Source of the DNA: Clostridiaceae bacterium
GTDB lineage: Bacteria > Bacillota > Clostridia > Saccharofermentanales > Fastidiosipilaceae
DNA: 39,901 bases
NCBI GenBank assembly: GCA_012520525.1
Contig: JAAYOA010000043.1
Location: forward strand, 1 to 39,901
Direction: 5' to 3'
Notes under the pieces: model-generated
Told to the model about the DNA's origin: nothing
Seen by the model: the letters and a program-made list of their open reading frames with translations, nothing else
Databases searched by the model: none
Position numbers and translations under genes: made by a program
In this document: positions 24,748 to 33,545 of the stretch, piece by piece
How positions within the stretch are numbered: position 1 is the stretch's first letter
How the letters are laid out: every line of letters begins with the position of its first letter

Positions 24748-25623
24748 TTAAACCAAACCGTATTGCTCTAAAACATCCATCATGCAGCCCTTGGCCAAAC
24801 CGCGAATACCTTCGCGTTTATAAACTACAGATGGTCTGCTGGCAATTGCGGCGTCGATTTCTTCGGTATAAAGCTGCAACACTGGCTCGAGCTCTTCCAT
24901 ATCAAGCTTTTTGCCAATGAGCGCTTTTTCAATTTTAGGTGACCGCATAGGATGTAAAGAAACTGCCCCCAATGTGACACGGGCGTCTTTAATCCTGTTG
25001 TCGCGATCTCGTTCGATTCGCATAGCCGTTGCCAGAACAACAATTGCCAATGATTTACGTTTTCCGAATTTGCGATACGCTGTCGCAAAATTTGAATTTG
25101 CCTGAGGGATTTTGACTTCTATCAATAATTCGTCGTCTTCAATTTGACAACGGAATTTGCCGCGGTTGACGTTAAATTCTTCGATTGACATTTCTCTCGT
25201 TCCACGTTTACTTTGCAAAACGACAGTTGCATCATACGCTAGAAAAACAGTCGGACTATCTCCGGCTACTGATGCAGAAACAACATTGCCACCGACTGTT
25301 CCCAGTTCTCTAATTTGCGGAGAACCCATATAATCTGCCATTTTAGCAATAGCAGGATAGTATTCGCTGATCAATTCATTTTTCTCTAGTGTCGCAAAGG
25401 TGGTATTAGCCCCAATGTGCAACATACCATCAGATTCACTAATATAGTCAAGTTCTTTAAGTTGCGAAATGTCAAGGACATAATCTGGTTTTTTTCCACC
25501 TTCATTTAAGTCGATGATCAGATCAGTCCCACCCGCGATTACGGCAATAGAATCTTGGTGTTGGCTCAATAAATCCAACGCCTCCTCCACTGTCTCAGGC
25601 GAAAAAAAGTTAAATGCACGCAC
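24748..25623 (-). CDS. ndhF: Nicotinate dehydrogenase, FAD subunit
   Basis: A 291-residue FAD-binding subunit of the molybdenum hydroxylase (CO dehydrogenase medium-chain type). The FAD diphosphate motifs are AGGTDL (30-35) and GTVGGNVVSASVAGD (108-122). It passes electrons to NADP in the E. barkeri enzyme. It starts with GTG seven bases after a strong AGGAGG. It is the first gene of the operon, behind a ~170-base leader. Confidence 0.93.
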   Translation of the reverse strand: MRAFNFFSPETVEEALDLLSQHQDSIAVIAGGTDLIIDLNEGGKKPDYVLDISQLKELDYISESDGMLHIGANTTFATLEKNELISEYYPAIAKMADYMGSPQIRELGTVGGNVVSASVAGDSPTVFLAYDATVVLQSKRGTREMSIEEFNVNRGKFRCQIEDDELLIEVKIPQANSNFATAYRKFGKRKSLAIVVLATAMRIERDRDNRIKDARVTLGAVSLHPMRSPKIEKALIGKKLDMEELEPVLQLYTEEIDAAIASRPSVVYKREGIRGLAKGCMMDVLEQYGLV

Positions 25624-25756
25624 TGATTTGCCTCCTAAATATAAGTTGAAACCGGTCTTTCGTTGCGAATCCTGTCTGATAAATACTAGTTTGCAGTGAT
25701 TCGATTAAAATTTACATCATCTCCTTACTTAATAATCTTACTCGAACGTACTTTTG

Positions 25757-25768
25757 TTTGTCGACAAA
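25757..25768. promoter_or_regulatory. Candidate operator in the operon leader
   Basis: TTTGTCGACAAA is a perfect 12-base palindrome about 30 bases downstream of the predicted start site of the nicotinate operon. Related TTTGTC/ATTGTC half-sites lie upstream at 25892-25897 (minus) and 25964-25969 (plus). Their spacing suggests a repressor or activator region, but no regulator gene is in the window. Confidence 0.45.
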
Positions 25769-25801
25769 ATGACCTATATAAACCAATTTATCGGACCGAA
25801 A

Positions 25802-25830
25802 ACTATAAAACATAAACATTTGTTATTCAA
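25802..25830 (-). promoter_or_regulatory. Candidate promoter of the nicotinate operon
   Basis: On the minus strand TTGAAT (25825-25830), a 17-base spacer and TATAGT (25802-25807). Transcription would start near 25795, giving a leader of about 170 bases before ndhF. Confidence 0.6.
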
Positions 25831-26178
25831 TTACAACACGATCTATTAGTGATATTGTGCAGGAAATCATGGAAATTTAATAAAATATGAGACAAAGATT
25901 AATGCTCAAAAAATGACTTTTAAAATTATAAAACTACACCATTGCAACGAGTATCAGCATAAAATTGTCTCAATTTGTTTAAATTTTAGATTTTGTCCAC
26001 CATTTCTAACGTAATCATCTAATATTTAAGTGTTGCAGCGTTCTTACCCCAAACTGCTCATTTATGCTGCGCCTACAAATAATAAAGTTTATATCTTAAT
26101 GTACAATTATATTACTATATTACCATTTAAATTTCACATAAAGTAGAGTATTAATAAATAATTACCTGCATTATATAA
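25831..26178. other. A+T-rich non-coding region upstream of the operon promoter
   Basis: About 350 bases of very A+T-rich sequence without a credible gene or ribosome site. TGAGACAA (25889-25896) and TTGTCTCA (25965-25972) form a distant 8-base inverted repeat. The region probably holds regulator sites and upstream promoter elements. Confidence 0.4.
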
Positions 26179-26241
26179 CAAAATTAAAAATACCCCAGCT
26201 TTCTGTTATCAAAAATTGCGACAACTTAAAACTGGAGTATT
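26179..26241 (-). terminator. Terminator of gdhA
   Basis: Fourteen-base arms (26189-26202 and 26228-26241) pair fully as minus-strand RNA when two G-U pairs are allowed, and are followed by TTTTTAATTTTG. The G-U pairs would be A-C mismatches on the other strand, so it works in the gdhA direction. Confidence 0.88.
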
Positions 26242-26338
26242 ATTATTTGTTTTATTAATTTTAATTAAAAATATTATTATTTTCTTTAGAAAAATTCTAT
26301 CAGCAGGTTTTATTTTTTCTCATTTCGAGGAAAGAGAA

Positions 26339-27679
26339 TCAACACACACCTTGAGCTAACATGGCGTCTTTGATTTTAATAAATCCTGCAATATTTGAAC
26401 CTAAAACTAAATTCTCTGGTGCGCCGTAACGTTCGGCTGTCTCAATAACATTGCGGAAAATATTTTGCATAATACCTTGCAATCTTTGGTCAACTTCTTC
26501 AAAACTCCACGGCATGCGGATTGAATTTTGACTCATTTCCATTGCAGAAGTAGCAACTCCGCCAGCATTTGAGGCTTTACCAACAGAGAAAAACACGCCA
26601 TTGGCCAAAAAGAATTCGGTAGCGTCCAAAGTCGTTGGCATATTAGAGCCCTCGACAACGATGCGACAACCATTTTCAACCAAAGTCTTGGCATCTTCAA
26701 TATCAAGTTCATTTTGGGTTGCACACGGAATAGCCAAATCACAGACTTCGCCCCAAGGTCTCTTACCTTCATGGTAAACAGCCCCTGCAACTTGGTCAGC
26801 ATATTCACTGATCCGTCCACGTTTGACTAACTTGATATCCTTCATCACATCCAGATCAATGCCGCTTTCATCATAAATATAACCGTTGGAATCAGACATA
26901 GTGATGACCTTTGCACCGAGTTGGGTTGCTTTTTCAGCAGCAAATATAGCCACATTGCCGGAACCAGAGATGGCAACTTTTTTGTTGTCCATCGTGTCAC
27001 CCTTATGTCTTAACATTTCTTGAGCATAGTAGCAGACGCCGTAGCCCGTAGCTTCAGTACGTGCAAGAGAGCCACCAAACGATAGACCTTTACCGGTTAG
27101 CGTACCATCATAGTAACCTGTGAGCCGCTTATACTGACCAAACATATAGCCAATTTCACGACCGCCAACGCCGATGTCGCCAGCCGGACCATCGGTAAAC
27201 TGACCGATGTGACGATACAATTCAGTCATAAAACTCTGACAGAATACCATAATTTCATTTTCACTTTTTCCCTTAGGATCAAAGTCGGCACCGCCTTTGC
27301 CACCACCAATCGGCAAACCGGTCAATGAATTTTTGAAACATTGCTCAAAGGCAAGAAATTTCATGATAGACAAATTGACACTGGGATGGAATCTTAAACC
27401 ACCTTTATAAATACCTATTGATGAATTATGTTGCACGCGATAACCCCGGTTAACTCTTACATTTCCTTGATCATCAACCCAGGGAACACGAAAAAGAATG
27501 ACCCGCTCTGGTTCAACAAAGCGTTCCATCAATCCTGTTTTGGCGAGTTCCGGTTCCTGATCAAAAACCGGTTGTAATGATTCAAAAACTTCTTTTACGG
27601 TCTGTAAAAACTCGAACTGGTATGGATCTTTAGCTTCTAAATCTGCATATAGTCCTTTTAAATAAGCATTCGTCAGCAT
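26339..27679 (-). CDS. gdhA: NADP-specific glutamate dehydrogenase
   Basis: A 446-residue hexameric-type glutamate dehydrogenase that interconverts 2-oxoglutarate plus ammonia and glutamate. The catalytic lysine K128 lies in LPIGGGKGGADF and the PAGDIGVGGREIGYMFGQY segment is typical of the small bacterial NADP-type enzymes. The nucleotide-binding fold has GSGNVA. It starts behind AAAGGAG, with an extended -10 promoter upstream and a strong terminator downstream, so it is a single-gene unit. The nicotinate operon next door releases ammonia, which this enzyme could assimilate. Confidence 0.93.
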   Translation of the reverse strand: MLTNAYLKGLYADLEAKDPYQFEFLQTVKEVFESLQPVFDQEPELAKTGLMERFVEPERVILFRVPWVDDQGNVRVNRGYRVQHNSSIGIYKGGLRFHPSVNLSIMKFLAFEQCFKNSLTGLPIGGGKGGADFDPKGKSENEIMVFCQSFMTELYRHIGQFTDGPAGDIGVGGREIGYMFGQYKRLTGYYDGTLTGKGLSFGGSLARTEATGYGVCYYAQEMLRHKGDTMDNKKVAISGSGNVAIFAAEKATQLGAKVITMSDSNGYIYDESGIDLDVMKDIKLVKRGRISEYADQVAGAVYHEGKRPWGEVCDLAIPCATQNELDIEDAKTLVENGCRIVVEGSNMPTTLDATEFFLANGVFFSVGKASNAGGVATSAMEMSQNSIRMPWSFEEVDQRLQGIMQNIFRNVIETAERYGAPENLVLGSNIAGFIKIKDAMLAQGVC

Positions 27680-27712
27680 AGGTCTGCTCCTTTCAAATTA
27701 ACAACTCTGCTT

Positions 27713-27740
27713 ATTCTACCAAAAAACGCAACACTTGCAA
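27713..27740 (-). promoter_or_regulatory. gdhA promoter
   Basis: On the minus strand TTGCAA (27735-27740), a 16-base spacer and TAGAAT (27713-27718) preceded by TGG, an extended -10. TGCAAGTTTCA at 27799-27809 is shared with the aminotransferase upstream region. Confidence 0.6.
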
Positions 27741-27852
27741 TATTTTTTTCAAATTACACAGTAAAAAAGCTTAAAAGTTCCATTTTTTTAAAAATGTATG
27801 CAAGTTTCATTTTTTGAACTTTCATTGTCGCGGTTATTTATATCATTTGACT

Positions 27853-28227
27853 TTAATCCCGCTTCGGTGTGATTTCAATCCAGTAACCATCGGGATCAAC
27901 TATAAAATATAATCCCATTTTTGTATTTTCAAAAATGATGCAATCCATTGCTTTATGGTGGCTATAAGCCGCCTCGTAATCATCGACACCGAAACAAATG
28001 TGCCACTCATTCTCACCCAGATCATAAGCTCGATCGGCGTGATCCCGCAACCAGGTTAATTCTACTTCGTAGGCACCATCTGGATCCGTCAAATAGACCA
28101 ATTTAAAGCTACCATCGTCGGCAGTTTTTTCCCGACTGACTGTTAGATTTAAAGCTTTCTGATAAAATTCAATAGAAGCTTCTAAGTTTCTTACATTAAT
28201 GTTAGTGTGACGAAATTTAAAAATCAT
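27853..28227 (-). CDS. Glyoxalase I-like VOC-fold protein
   Basis: A 124-residue vicinal-oxygen-chelate protein with two beta-alpha-beta-beta-beta modules. Metal ligands expected of glyoxalase I are present as H7, E56, H76 and E118, the last in PDGYWIEI. It could detoxify methylglyoxal or act on a related substrate. The start at 28227 is set by AGAAAGGAAAAGTT; an upstream in-frame ATG would add 19 lysine-rich residues and has no ribosome site. It follows the MBL-fold gene by 60 bases and probably shares its transcript. Confidence 0.82.
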   Translation of the reverse strand: MIFKFRHTNINVRNLEASIEFYQKALNLTVSREKTADDGSFKLVYLTDPDGAYEVELTWLRDHADRAYDLGENEWHICFGVDDYEAAYSHHKAMDCIIFENTKMGLYFIVDPDGYWIEITPKRD

Positions 28228-28287
28228 AACTTTTCCTTTCTGATCTCTTTTTTCTTCATTTTTGGTTTGCATTGTCAATTGCAAAAT

Positions 28288-29127
28288 TTAATCAATCGTC
28301 AGCCACTCCCCTGGTTTTGTCATGGAAACAACCGCTTTAGGAATATGGCGCGGTTTGCGTGTCAACTCTCGGGAAGGCATCCTAGTCACAACATTTTCTG
28401 TTTTGAGAATTTCCAAACAATCTGTACTTTGGTAACACGGCACACCGTAGCGCTCAGCAAGGTAGCAAGGTAATTGATCGCCGCCATTTAGATGCATGGG
28501 TATCATGAATTCTGTCTTTAAATAGCGACAAAACATATCTGCCCCACCATAAGCTCGATTTTGAAGACGTTCGTCTACCGGTACCATCGCTACTTTGATT
28601 TGATCAATTTGGCGCTCTGTCAAATTAGAAGCCATTGTTTTCAAACGAACGCGGTAAAATCGCTCCATCCACTCTGCTTCTCCGTCCTGCCAATCCCAGT
28701 TATTAAGATCTCCAGCATGGTAAATTACACCCTCAGTTGTAGATAGAAGGTACGCCACACCGGCATCATTTGAAGCATAGACAAGTAATTCCTTTAGACC
28801 GGGTAATTCAAGGTCCGATTCACCGATGATCATACCTTCTTCTATGACAATCAAGCGAGATTTTTTTATTTTTTCATGCAAATGGAAATGGATAACTGTT
28901 TCCCTATCTACGACATAAGTCACCGCATCTCCATACTTCTCTGAATAGTGAATGATTTTGGAACTATAGTGGTCACCGTGTTCATGACTGACGAAAAATA
29001 CAATGGATCGATCTTGAATGGAAATTTGGGATAATACAGTTGCTGGATCGCTGTAACAATCAAATATCAATATAGTATCCTTTAATTCCAGTACAAAGCC
29101 ACTATGAAATAAATAGGTTAACTTCAT
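28288..29127 (-). CDS. MBL-fold metallohydrolase
   Basis: A 279-residue metallo-beta-lactamase-fold protein. The metal motif HEHGDH lies at 48-53, with further ligands likely in HAGDLNNWDW and the C-terminal PMHL. The N-terminal YLFHSGFVLEL is common in the UlaG/RomA-like branch. Substrate unknown. Its coupling with a glyoxalase I-like gene could hint at a two-step aldehyde detoxification, but the MBL branch does not look like a classical glyoxalase II, so that is only a possibility. Confidence 0.75.
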   Translation of the reverse strand: MKLTYLFHSGFVLELKDTILIFDCYSDPATVLSQISIQDRSIVFFVSHEHGDHYSSKIIHYSEKYGDAVTYVVDRETVIHFHLHEKIKKSRLIVIEEGMIIGESDLELPGLKELLVYASNDAGVAYLLSTTEGVIYHAGDLNNWDWQDGEAEWMERFYRVRLKTMASNLTERQIDQIKVAMVPVDERLQNRAYGGADMFCRYLKTEFMIPMHLNGGDQLPCYLAERYGVPCYQSTDCLEILKTENVVTRMPSRELTRKPRHIPKAVVSMTKPGEWLTID

Positions 29128-29158
29128 CGTATACTCTTTTCTTTAAGATATGATCATT

Positions 29159-29203
29159 AGTATAAAAAGAGTTCCTACACTATATTGTGACAGGAACTCT
29201 TTT
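29159..29203 (-). terminator. Terminator of the GAPDH-PGK-transketolase operon
   Basis: AAAAGAGTTCCT (29165-29176) and AGGAACTCTTTT (29192-29203) form a perfect 12-base stem with a 15-base loop. On the minus strand the stem runs into TTTTTATAC. It lies 46 bases after the transketolase stop codon. Confidence 0.85.
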
Positions 29204-29248
29204 GTATACAGATTATAACATGATTTTATTACTTAGATTAATTCTAGA

Positions 29249-30214
29249 TTAACCTTTGCTGGCGATAATCTCTTCGACTGTCTTTGCCACATTCTCAGCT
29301 GTTAGTCCATATACTTCTTGCAGGTAATCCTGGGGACCAACTTGACCAAATTCGTCGTTAACACCGACTTTCTTGAGAGGTACGGGACACTCTTCAAGCA
29401 GAACTGCAGAAACAGCGTCACCTAGACCGCCAACGATGTTATGATTTTCCGCTGTAACGATAGCACCGGTCTCTTCCGCACATTTTTTTACGAGTTCAGC
29501 GTCAACAGGCTTAACTGTAAACATATCAACGACGCGCACGTCAAGACCCTTCTCTGCCAGCATATCAGCAGCCTTCATGGATTCACCGACCATGATACCG
29601 CAAGCGATAATTGTGGCATCTTTGCCATCACGGATTATATTGCCTTTGCCGATTTCAAACTCGGAAGAAGGATCATAGATCTGATAGTTATTTTTCCGAG
29701 TGCTGCGGATATATGTCAAACCTTCGCGATCTTTAGATTGTTTCAGCACAGCAGCCAATTCAACTCCGTCAGCCACGTCAATTACTGTAGCGTGAGGGAT
29801 CGCTCGCATCAACGCCATATCTTCGAACGGCATATGAGTACCGCCATTAAATGCAGCGGTGACACCTGCGTCCGAACCGTAGATACGGACATTATTCTTG
29901 GCATAAGCAATGGACAGGAAAACTTGGTCAAAGCAGCGTCTGGAAGCAAAAGGACCGAATGTATGAGCAAACGGTTTCTTACCCATAGCGGATAGACCAG
30001 CAGCGACACCCATCATATTTGCTTCGGAAATACCACAGTTGATAGCGCGAGTGGGATTTTCTTTCCAAAATTTATAGGTACCTGAAGAATTCATTAAGTC
30101 TGCGTCGAGATAGACAACATCCTTGTCTTCAGCTGCCAATTCAGCCAAGGTATTACCAAAAACGTCCTTGTGTGCCTTGGCCTCAATTTCACCGTTGTAT
30201 ATTACTTTAAACAT
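29249..30214 (-). CDS. Transketolase, C-terminal subunit
   Basis: A 321-residue protein with the pyrimidine-binding domain and C-terminal domain of transketolase. ISEANMMGVAAGLS contains the glutamate that activates thiamine diphosphate, and HTFGPFASRRCFDQV and ENHNIVGGLGDAV are family segments. It works with the N-terminal subunit, whose gene overlaps its start by 8 bases, as a split enzyme moving two-carbon ketol units. Split transketolases are common in anaerobes and archaea. It is the last gene of the operon. Confidence 0.92.
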   Translation of the reverse strand: MFKVIYNGEIEAKAHKDVFGNTLAELAAEDKDVVYLDADLMNSSGTYKFWKENPTRAINCGISEANMMGVAAGLSAMGKKPFAHTFGPFASRRCFDQVFLSIAYAKNNVRIYGSDAGVTAAFNGGTHMPFEDMALMRAIPHATVIDVADGVELAAVLKQSKDREGLTYIRSTRKNNYQIYDPSSEFEIGKGNIIRDGKDATIIACGIMVGESMKAADMLAEKGLDVRVVDMFTVKPVDAELVKKCAEETGAIVTAENHNIVGGLGDAVSAVLLEECPVPLKKVGVNDEFGQVGPQDYLQEVYGLTAENVAKTVEEIIASKG

Positions 30215-31064
30215 TAGCTAGCTCCTTTTCGATACCTGCCATGACCTCTTCAAGTTCGGCAAGGCCTTTATTCGTAAAGTCATCATCAATCCTGACGTGA
30301 TGGTTCAACATCATATCCTCGAGATCTTTGACGCCTTTGCCCTTGACTGTTTTGAGAACGATACAAGACGGTTTGTCTGTAACCTTTAAGGCGGCTTCGA
30401 TGGCATCTACGATAGCCTCTATATCATGACCGTCTATAGTCGTTGCATCCCAACCGAAGGACTCAAACTTAGCCGCAATATTTCCCACATCCATGACATC
30501 TTTGGTGTAACCATCCAACTGTTTACCGTTGTCATCGACGAAAGCAACCAGATTGCCGAGTTTGTGTTGATGGGCAAACATAGCGCCTTCCCATACCTGA
30601 CCTTCATTACACTCACCGTCACCGATAAACAGATAAGTTTTACTGTCTTTGTTGTCAAGTTTCTGTGCCAGCGCCATACCCAAAGCGGTCGAAACACCCT
30701 GTCCTAGAGATCCTGTCGTCATATCTACACCAGGTGTCAAGTTGCGATCACAGTGGCTGGGCAGCTTAGTACCAGGCTGGTTCAAGGTTTCGAGCATTTC
30801 CATGGGGAAATAGCCTTTTAGCGCCAACGTTGAGTAGACAGCAGGGCCGGCATGTCCTTTTGAACAGACCATGACATCGCGGTCTGCCCACTTGGGGTCG
30901 TCCGGTCTAATATTCATGACCTTACCATATAATACGGCCAAAGCATCTGCTATAGAAAGTGCACCACCAAGATGACCGAAGCCTCTAATACCAACTTGTT
31001 TAACTGTTTCAATACGTATTTGAGTAGCAAATTTTTGCAGCTCAAGTAATTCTTTTCGATCCAT
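30207..31064 (-). CDS. Transketolase, N-terminal subunit
   Basis: A 285-residue protein with the diphosphate-binding half of transketolase. The thiamine diphosphate motif is GDGECNEGQ near 150, followed about 25 residues later by VDDNGKQLDG. CSKGHAGPAVY and GSLGQGVSTALG are typical substrate and cofactor segments. Its ATG overlaps the pgk stop as TAATG, with AAGGAGG inside pgk, so translation is coupled. Confidence 0.92.
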   Translation of the reverse strand: MDRKELLELQKFATQIRIETVKQVGIRGFGHLGGALSIADALAVLYGKVMNIRPDDPKWADRDVMVCSKGHAGPAVYSTLALKGYFPMEMLETLNQPGTKLPSHCDRNLTPGVDMTTGSLGQGVSTALGMALAQKLDNKDSKTYLFIGDGECNEGQVWEGAMFAHQHKLGNLVAFVDDNGKQLDGYTKDVMDVGNIAAKFESFGWDATTIDGHDIEAIVDAIEAALKVTDKPSCIVLKTVKGKGVKDLEDMMLNHHVRIDDDFTNKGLAELEEVMAGIEKELANV

Positions 31065-32326
31065 TAATTCTGTTCCTCCTTAGAACAAGCCTTTATCATA
31101 GCTTTGATGAGCGGCAAGGTGTTTCCGGTCATAAATTGAACCATAGCACCACCTGCCGTACAAACATAACTAATATTATCAAGGTCGATATATTTTGCCG
31201 CCGACGAGACTGTATCTCCGCCACCGATGACAGAAAAACCATCAGAATCAGCGATGGCCTGCCAACACGCACGAGTGCCATTCTCAAACAGTGTCTCTTC
31301 ATAGACACCAGCAGGACCATTGGCAAACAACGTTTTTGCACCTAAGATAATCTCGCGATAATCCTTTTGCGTTTGTTCGCCTATATCTAGGAAACTCGCA
31401 TCGTCCTTAGGAAGCTCTGATACTGGAATCTCATAACGTACACCATCTACTGCATAGGCCAGATCCCGCGGCATCTCAATGCGATCGCCATACTCTTCAA
31501 GATAGCGCTTCGCATCATCGACAAACACTAGGAATTGTTTACTATTCAGCCAATCCTCATACTGTTTGCCAACTTTAACACCAGAAGCCAACAGAAAGAT
31601 CGCTCCGGTAACACCGGTTGTTAAGATGCGATCGGCTGTTCCCTTGGCTAGTACCTGTTCCATCATACCGAAGGCATCAGAAATCTTAGCACCACCCAAG
31701 ACAAAAACAGACGGATGAGCTGGATTCTCTTGTACCTGACTCAACGTCTTATATTCAGTAAAGAGTAGATCCCCAGCTGCTGTCGGCAACACTTCTTGGA
31801 AAGCAACCATAGACGGTGCAGCTCGGTGAGCCGCTGAAAATGCATCGTTTACATAGCAGTCGACGATCGGCGCTAATTTGCGCACCAGCCAACATTGAGT
31901 CATTTCTTCGGGAGTCAGACTCACAACTTTTTCAAAGTGCGAAATTTCTTCCGTCAAATAGCGCAAGTTACCTAAGATGATTGCCTCACCGGGTGCCAAT
32001 CTCTTAACCGCTTCGATGGCCGCTGGACCACAGACGTCATCGATATAATCGATGCGTATGTTCATCAGGCGACTTAAAATCTCAGCGTGTTCTGCCATTG
32101 AGATTAGATTCTGATAATCTAGTGTGTCTCCTTGATGAGCGATTATAGCTACTTTAGCACCACTATCGAGAAGATATTCAATAGTTGGAATACTCTTCTG
32201 CAGCCGGTTCTCATTGACGATCGCATGGGTCTTGGGATCGATCGGTGAATTTATATCTAAACGCAATAAGACGGTTTTATCTTTGTAGTCCACGTCTCGC
32301 ATGGATTTAATATTTATTTTTTCCAT
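31064..32326 (-). CDS. pgk: Phosphoglycerate kinase, archaeal type
   Basis: A 420-residue kinase interconverting 1,3-bisphosphoglycerate and 3-phosphoglycerate. LLRLDINSPID, AIIAHQGDTLDYQNL, ILGNLRYLTEE and VNDAFSAAHRAAPSMVAF follow the archaeal rather than the usual bacterial pattern, especially the HAEIL segment and AAHR. The ATP-side motifs GPAGVYE and IGGGDT are present. It overlaps the GAPDH gene by 13 bases and the transketolase gene by 1, so all are co-translated. Archaeal origin is an inference from motif style. Confidence 0.9.
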   Translation of the reverse strand: MEKINIKSMRDVDYKDKTVLLRLDINSPIDPKTHAIVNENRLQKSIPTIEYLLDSGAKVAIIAHQGDTLDYQNLISMAEHAEILSRLMNIRIDYIDDVCGPAAIEAVKRLAPGEAIILGNLRYLTEEISHFEKVVSLTPEEMTQCWLVRKLAPIVDCYVNDAFSAAHRAAPSMVAFQEVLPTAAGDLLFTEYKTLSQVQENPAHPSVFVLGGAKISDAFGMMEQVLAKGTADRILTTGVTGAIFLLASGVKVGKQYEDWLNSKQFLVFVDDAKRYLEEYGDRIEMPRDLAYAVDGVRYEIPVSELPKDDASFLDIGEQTQKDYREIILGAKTLFANGPAGVYEETLFENGTRACWQAIADSDGFSVIGGGDTVSSAAKYIDLDNISYVCTAGGAMVQFMTGNTLPLIKAMIKACSKEEQN

Positions 32327-33339
32327 GATCCTAATCCCAAATATTTATTGGTCTCTGCTACACCTTCTTCACGTGTTTTCTGCATGCCACAAGCCGCGCG
32401 AATGGCGTCAACAGATTCTGGAATCGTAATGGATTCTTGAGGAATATGGATACCAAACATGATATCATCGCCGGTCTCGACAATGGAGTTTTCCCAGATA
32501 GCGATTTCATACAAGTCGCCACGGGGATGACCGAGATCACGACCATATTTGAATAACGATGCGTTACCTAAGAAGCCATCTTCAAGGCGAACGATACGAA
32601 TGCGGTCATGCTCTTTGAAGGCCTCAAGAGCCATTTCTTTGGTAATCTTTTGCTTGCCGTGAGCAATTACAGTAATAAAGTGACCGTGGGTAACAGGTGT
32701 ATGAACGAGAATACCGGTTGCGTCTACATGAGGCATAATGGTCATGAGGTCGACAGCTTGATGACTCGGCGCCTGTTCAACCTGCAGTGCGTTGGTCAAA
32801 CCACGATGATAGTCACCAGGGTCAGCCACACGGCGCACGATGGTGATTGCGATGCGTTCAACACCATATTTGCGATCCAAGCAGTCAACTGCACGGATTA
32901 AACCGGTTGTATTGCAAGATGTCAGTTTAAGGTAGTCTTTATCGACACCCTTTTCGAAGTTAGCATATCCATGGAAAAATACATCAGCAACATCATTTTT
33001 CTCGCCACCTTGGAAGACAGCTTTGACACCTAGACGCTCATAAATTTCTTTATTCTTAGCGCCGATACCGCCCGGAGATGAATCTAACATGATGTCAACT
33101 TTATTGCAGAGATCCTCAAATGTTCCTGCTGTGGGGATATCCAATGCATCAAATTTCTCTTTATCAGCACCTGCTACAAGGTACAAATCGTAGGGCATGC
33201 CCTTTTCTTTCAATGCACGAATGGCTAATGTCGGAGCCAAGTCAGCCACACCAACTAACTCCATGTCTTCTTGCCTTGCAACGCCATCTGCTAGACGCTG
33301 TCCAATTGTACCGTAACCGGCAACACCAACTTTAATCAT
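32314..33339 (-). CDS. Glyceraldehyde-3-phosphate dehydrogenase, class II (archaeal type)
   Basis: A 341-residue dehydrogenase. The Rossmann motif GYGTIG is at 8-13 and the nucleophile C142 lies in TSCNTTGL, as in archaeal class II enzymes, where bacterial GapA has SCTTNC. VAGYGTIGQRLADGV and VRRVADPGDYHRG also fit class II, which often accepts both NAD and NADP. It heads an operon with archaeal-type pgk and a split transketolase, behind TTAGGAGGT. This suggests a lower glycolysis/gluconeogenesis module acquired as a block. Confidence 0.9.
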   Translation of the reverse strand: MIKVGVAGYGTIGQRLADGVARQEDMELVGVADLAPTLAIRALKEKGMPYDLYLVAGADKEKFDALDIPTAGTFEDLCNKVDIMLDSSPGGIGAKNKEIYERLGVKAVFQGGEKNDVADVFFHGYANFEKGVDKDYLKLTSCNTTGLIRAVDCLDRKYGVERIAITIVRRVADPGDYHRGLTNALQVEQAPSHQAVDLMTIMPHVDATGILVHTPVTHGHFITVIAHGKQKITKEMALEAFKEHDRIRIVRLEDGFLGNASLFKYGRDLGHPRGDLYEIAIWENSIVETGDDIMFGIHIPQESITIPESVDAIRAACGMQKTREEGVAETNKYLGLGSWKK

Positions 33340-33400
33340 AATTTACCTCCTAATTAAAAATTGTTTGCGGTATGCCACACTCTTTTGCGAATTTATGTAT

Positions 33401-33406
33401 ATTATA
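33401..33406 (-). promoter_or_regulatory. -10 box of the GAPDH operon
   Basis: A perfect minus-strand TATAAT about 60 bases before the GAPDH start; the -35 is not convincing. The 206-base divergent region also holds a plus-strand TATAAT (33482-33487) for deoC, again without a clear -35. Confidence 0.4.
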
Positions 33407-33545
33407 CACAACTGCAACTTCTTTTTCTGTAACAAAATTGAATTTACATCCTATAACAATGCTATTGTATCCTTAAATTATTATAATTACATAATTATAG
33501 TGATTAATTTTATTTAAACCAATGTAGAAAGGGGTTTATATCTCC

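Noticed and set aside
25710-25725. AAGGAG followed by ATGATGTAA on the minus strand in the ndhF leader
   Set aside because: A two-codon frame cannot be called a gene; probably chance in the leader.
29441-29995. A 184-codon plus-strand frame opposite the transketolase C-terminal gene
   Set aside because: His/Asp/Cys-rich text typical of an antisense shadow; no start signal and the minus-strand gene is certain.
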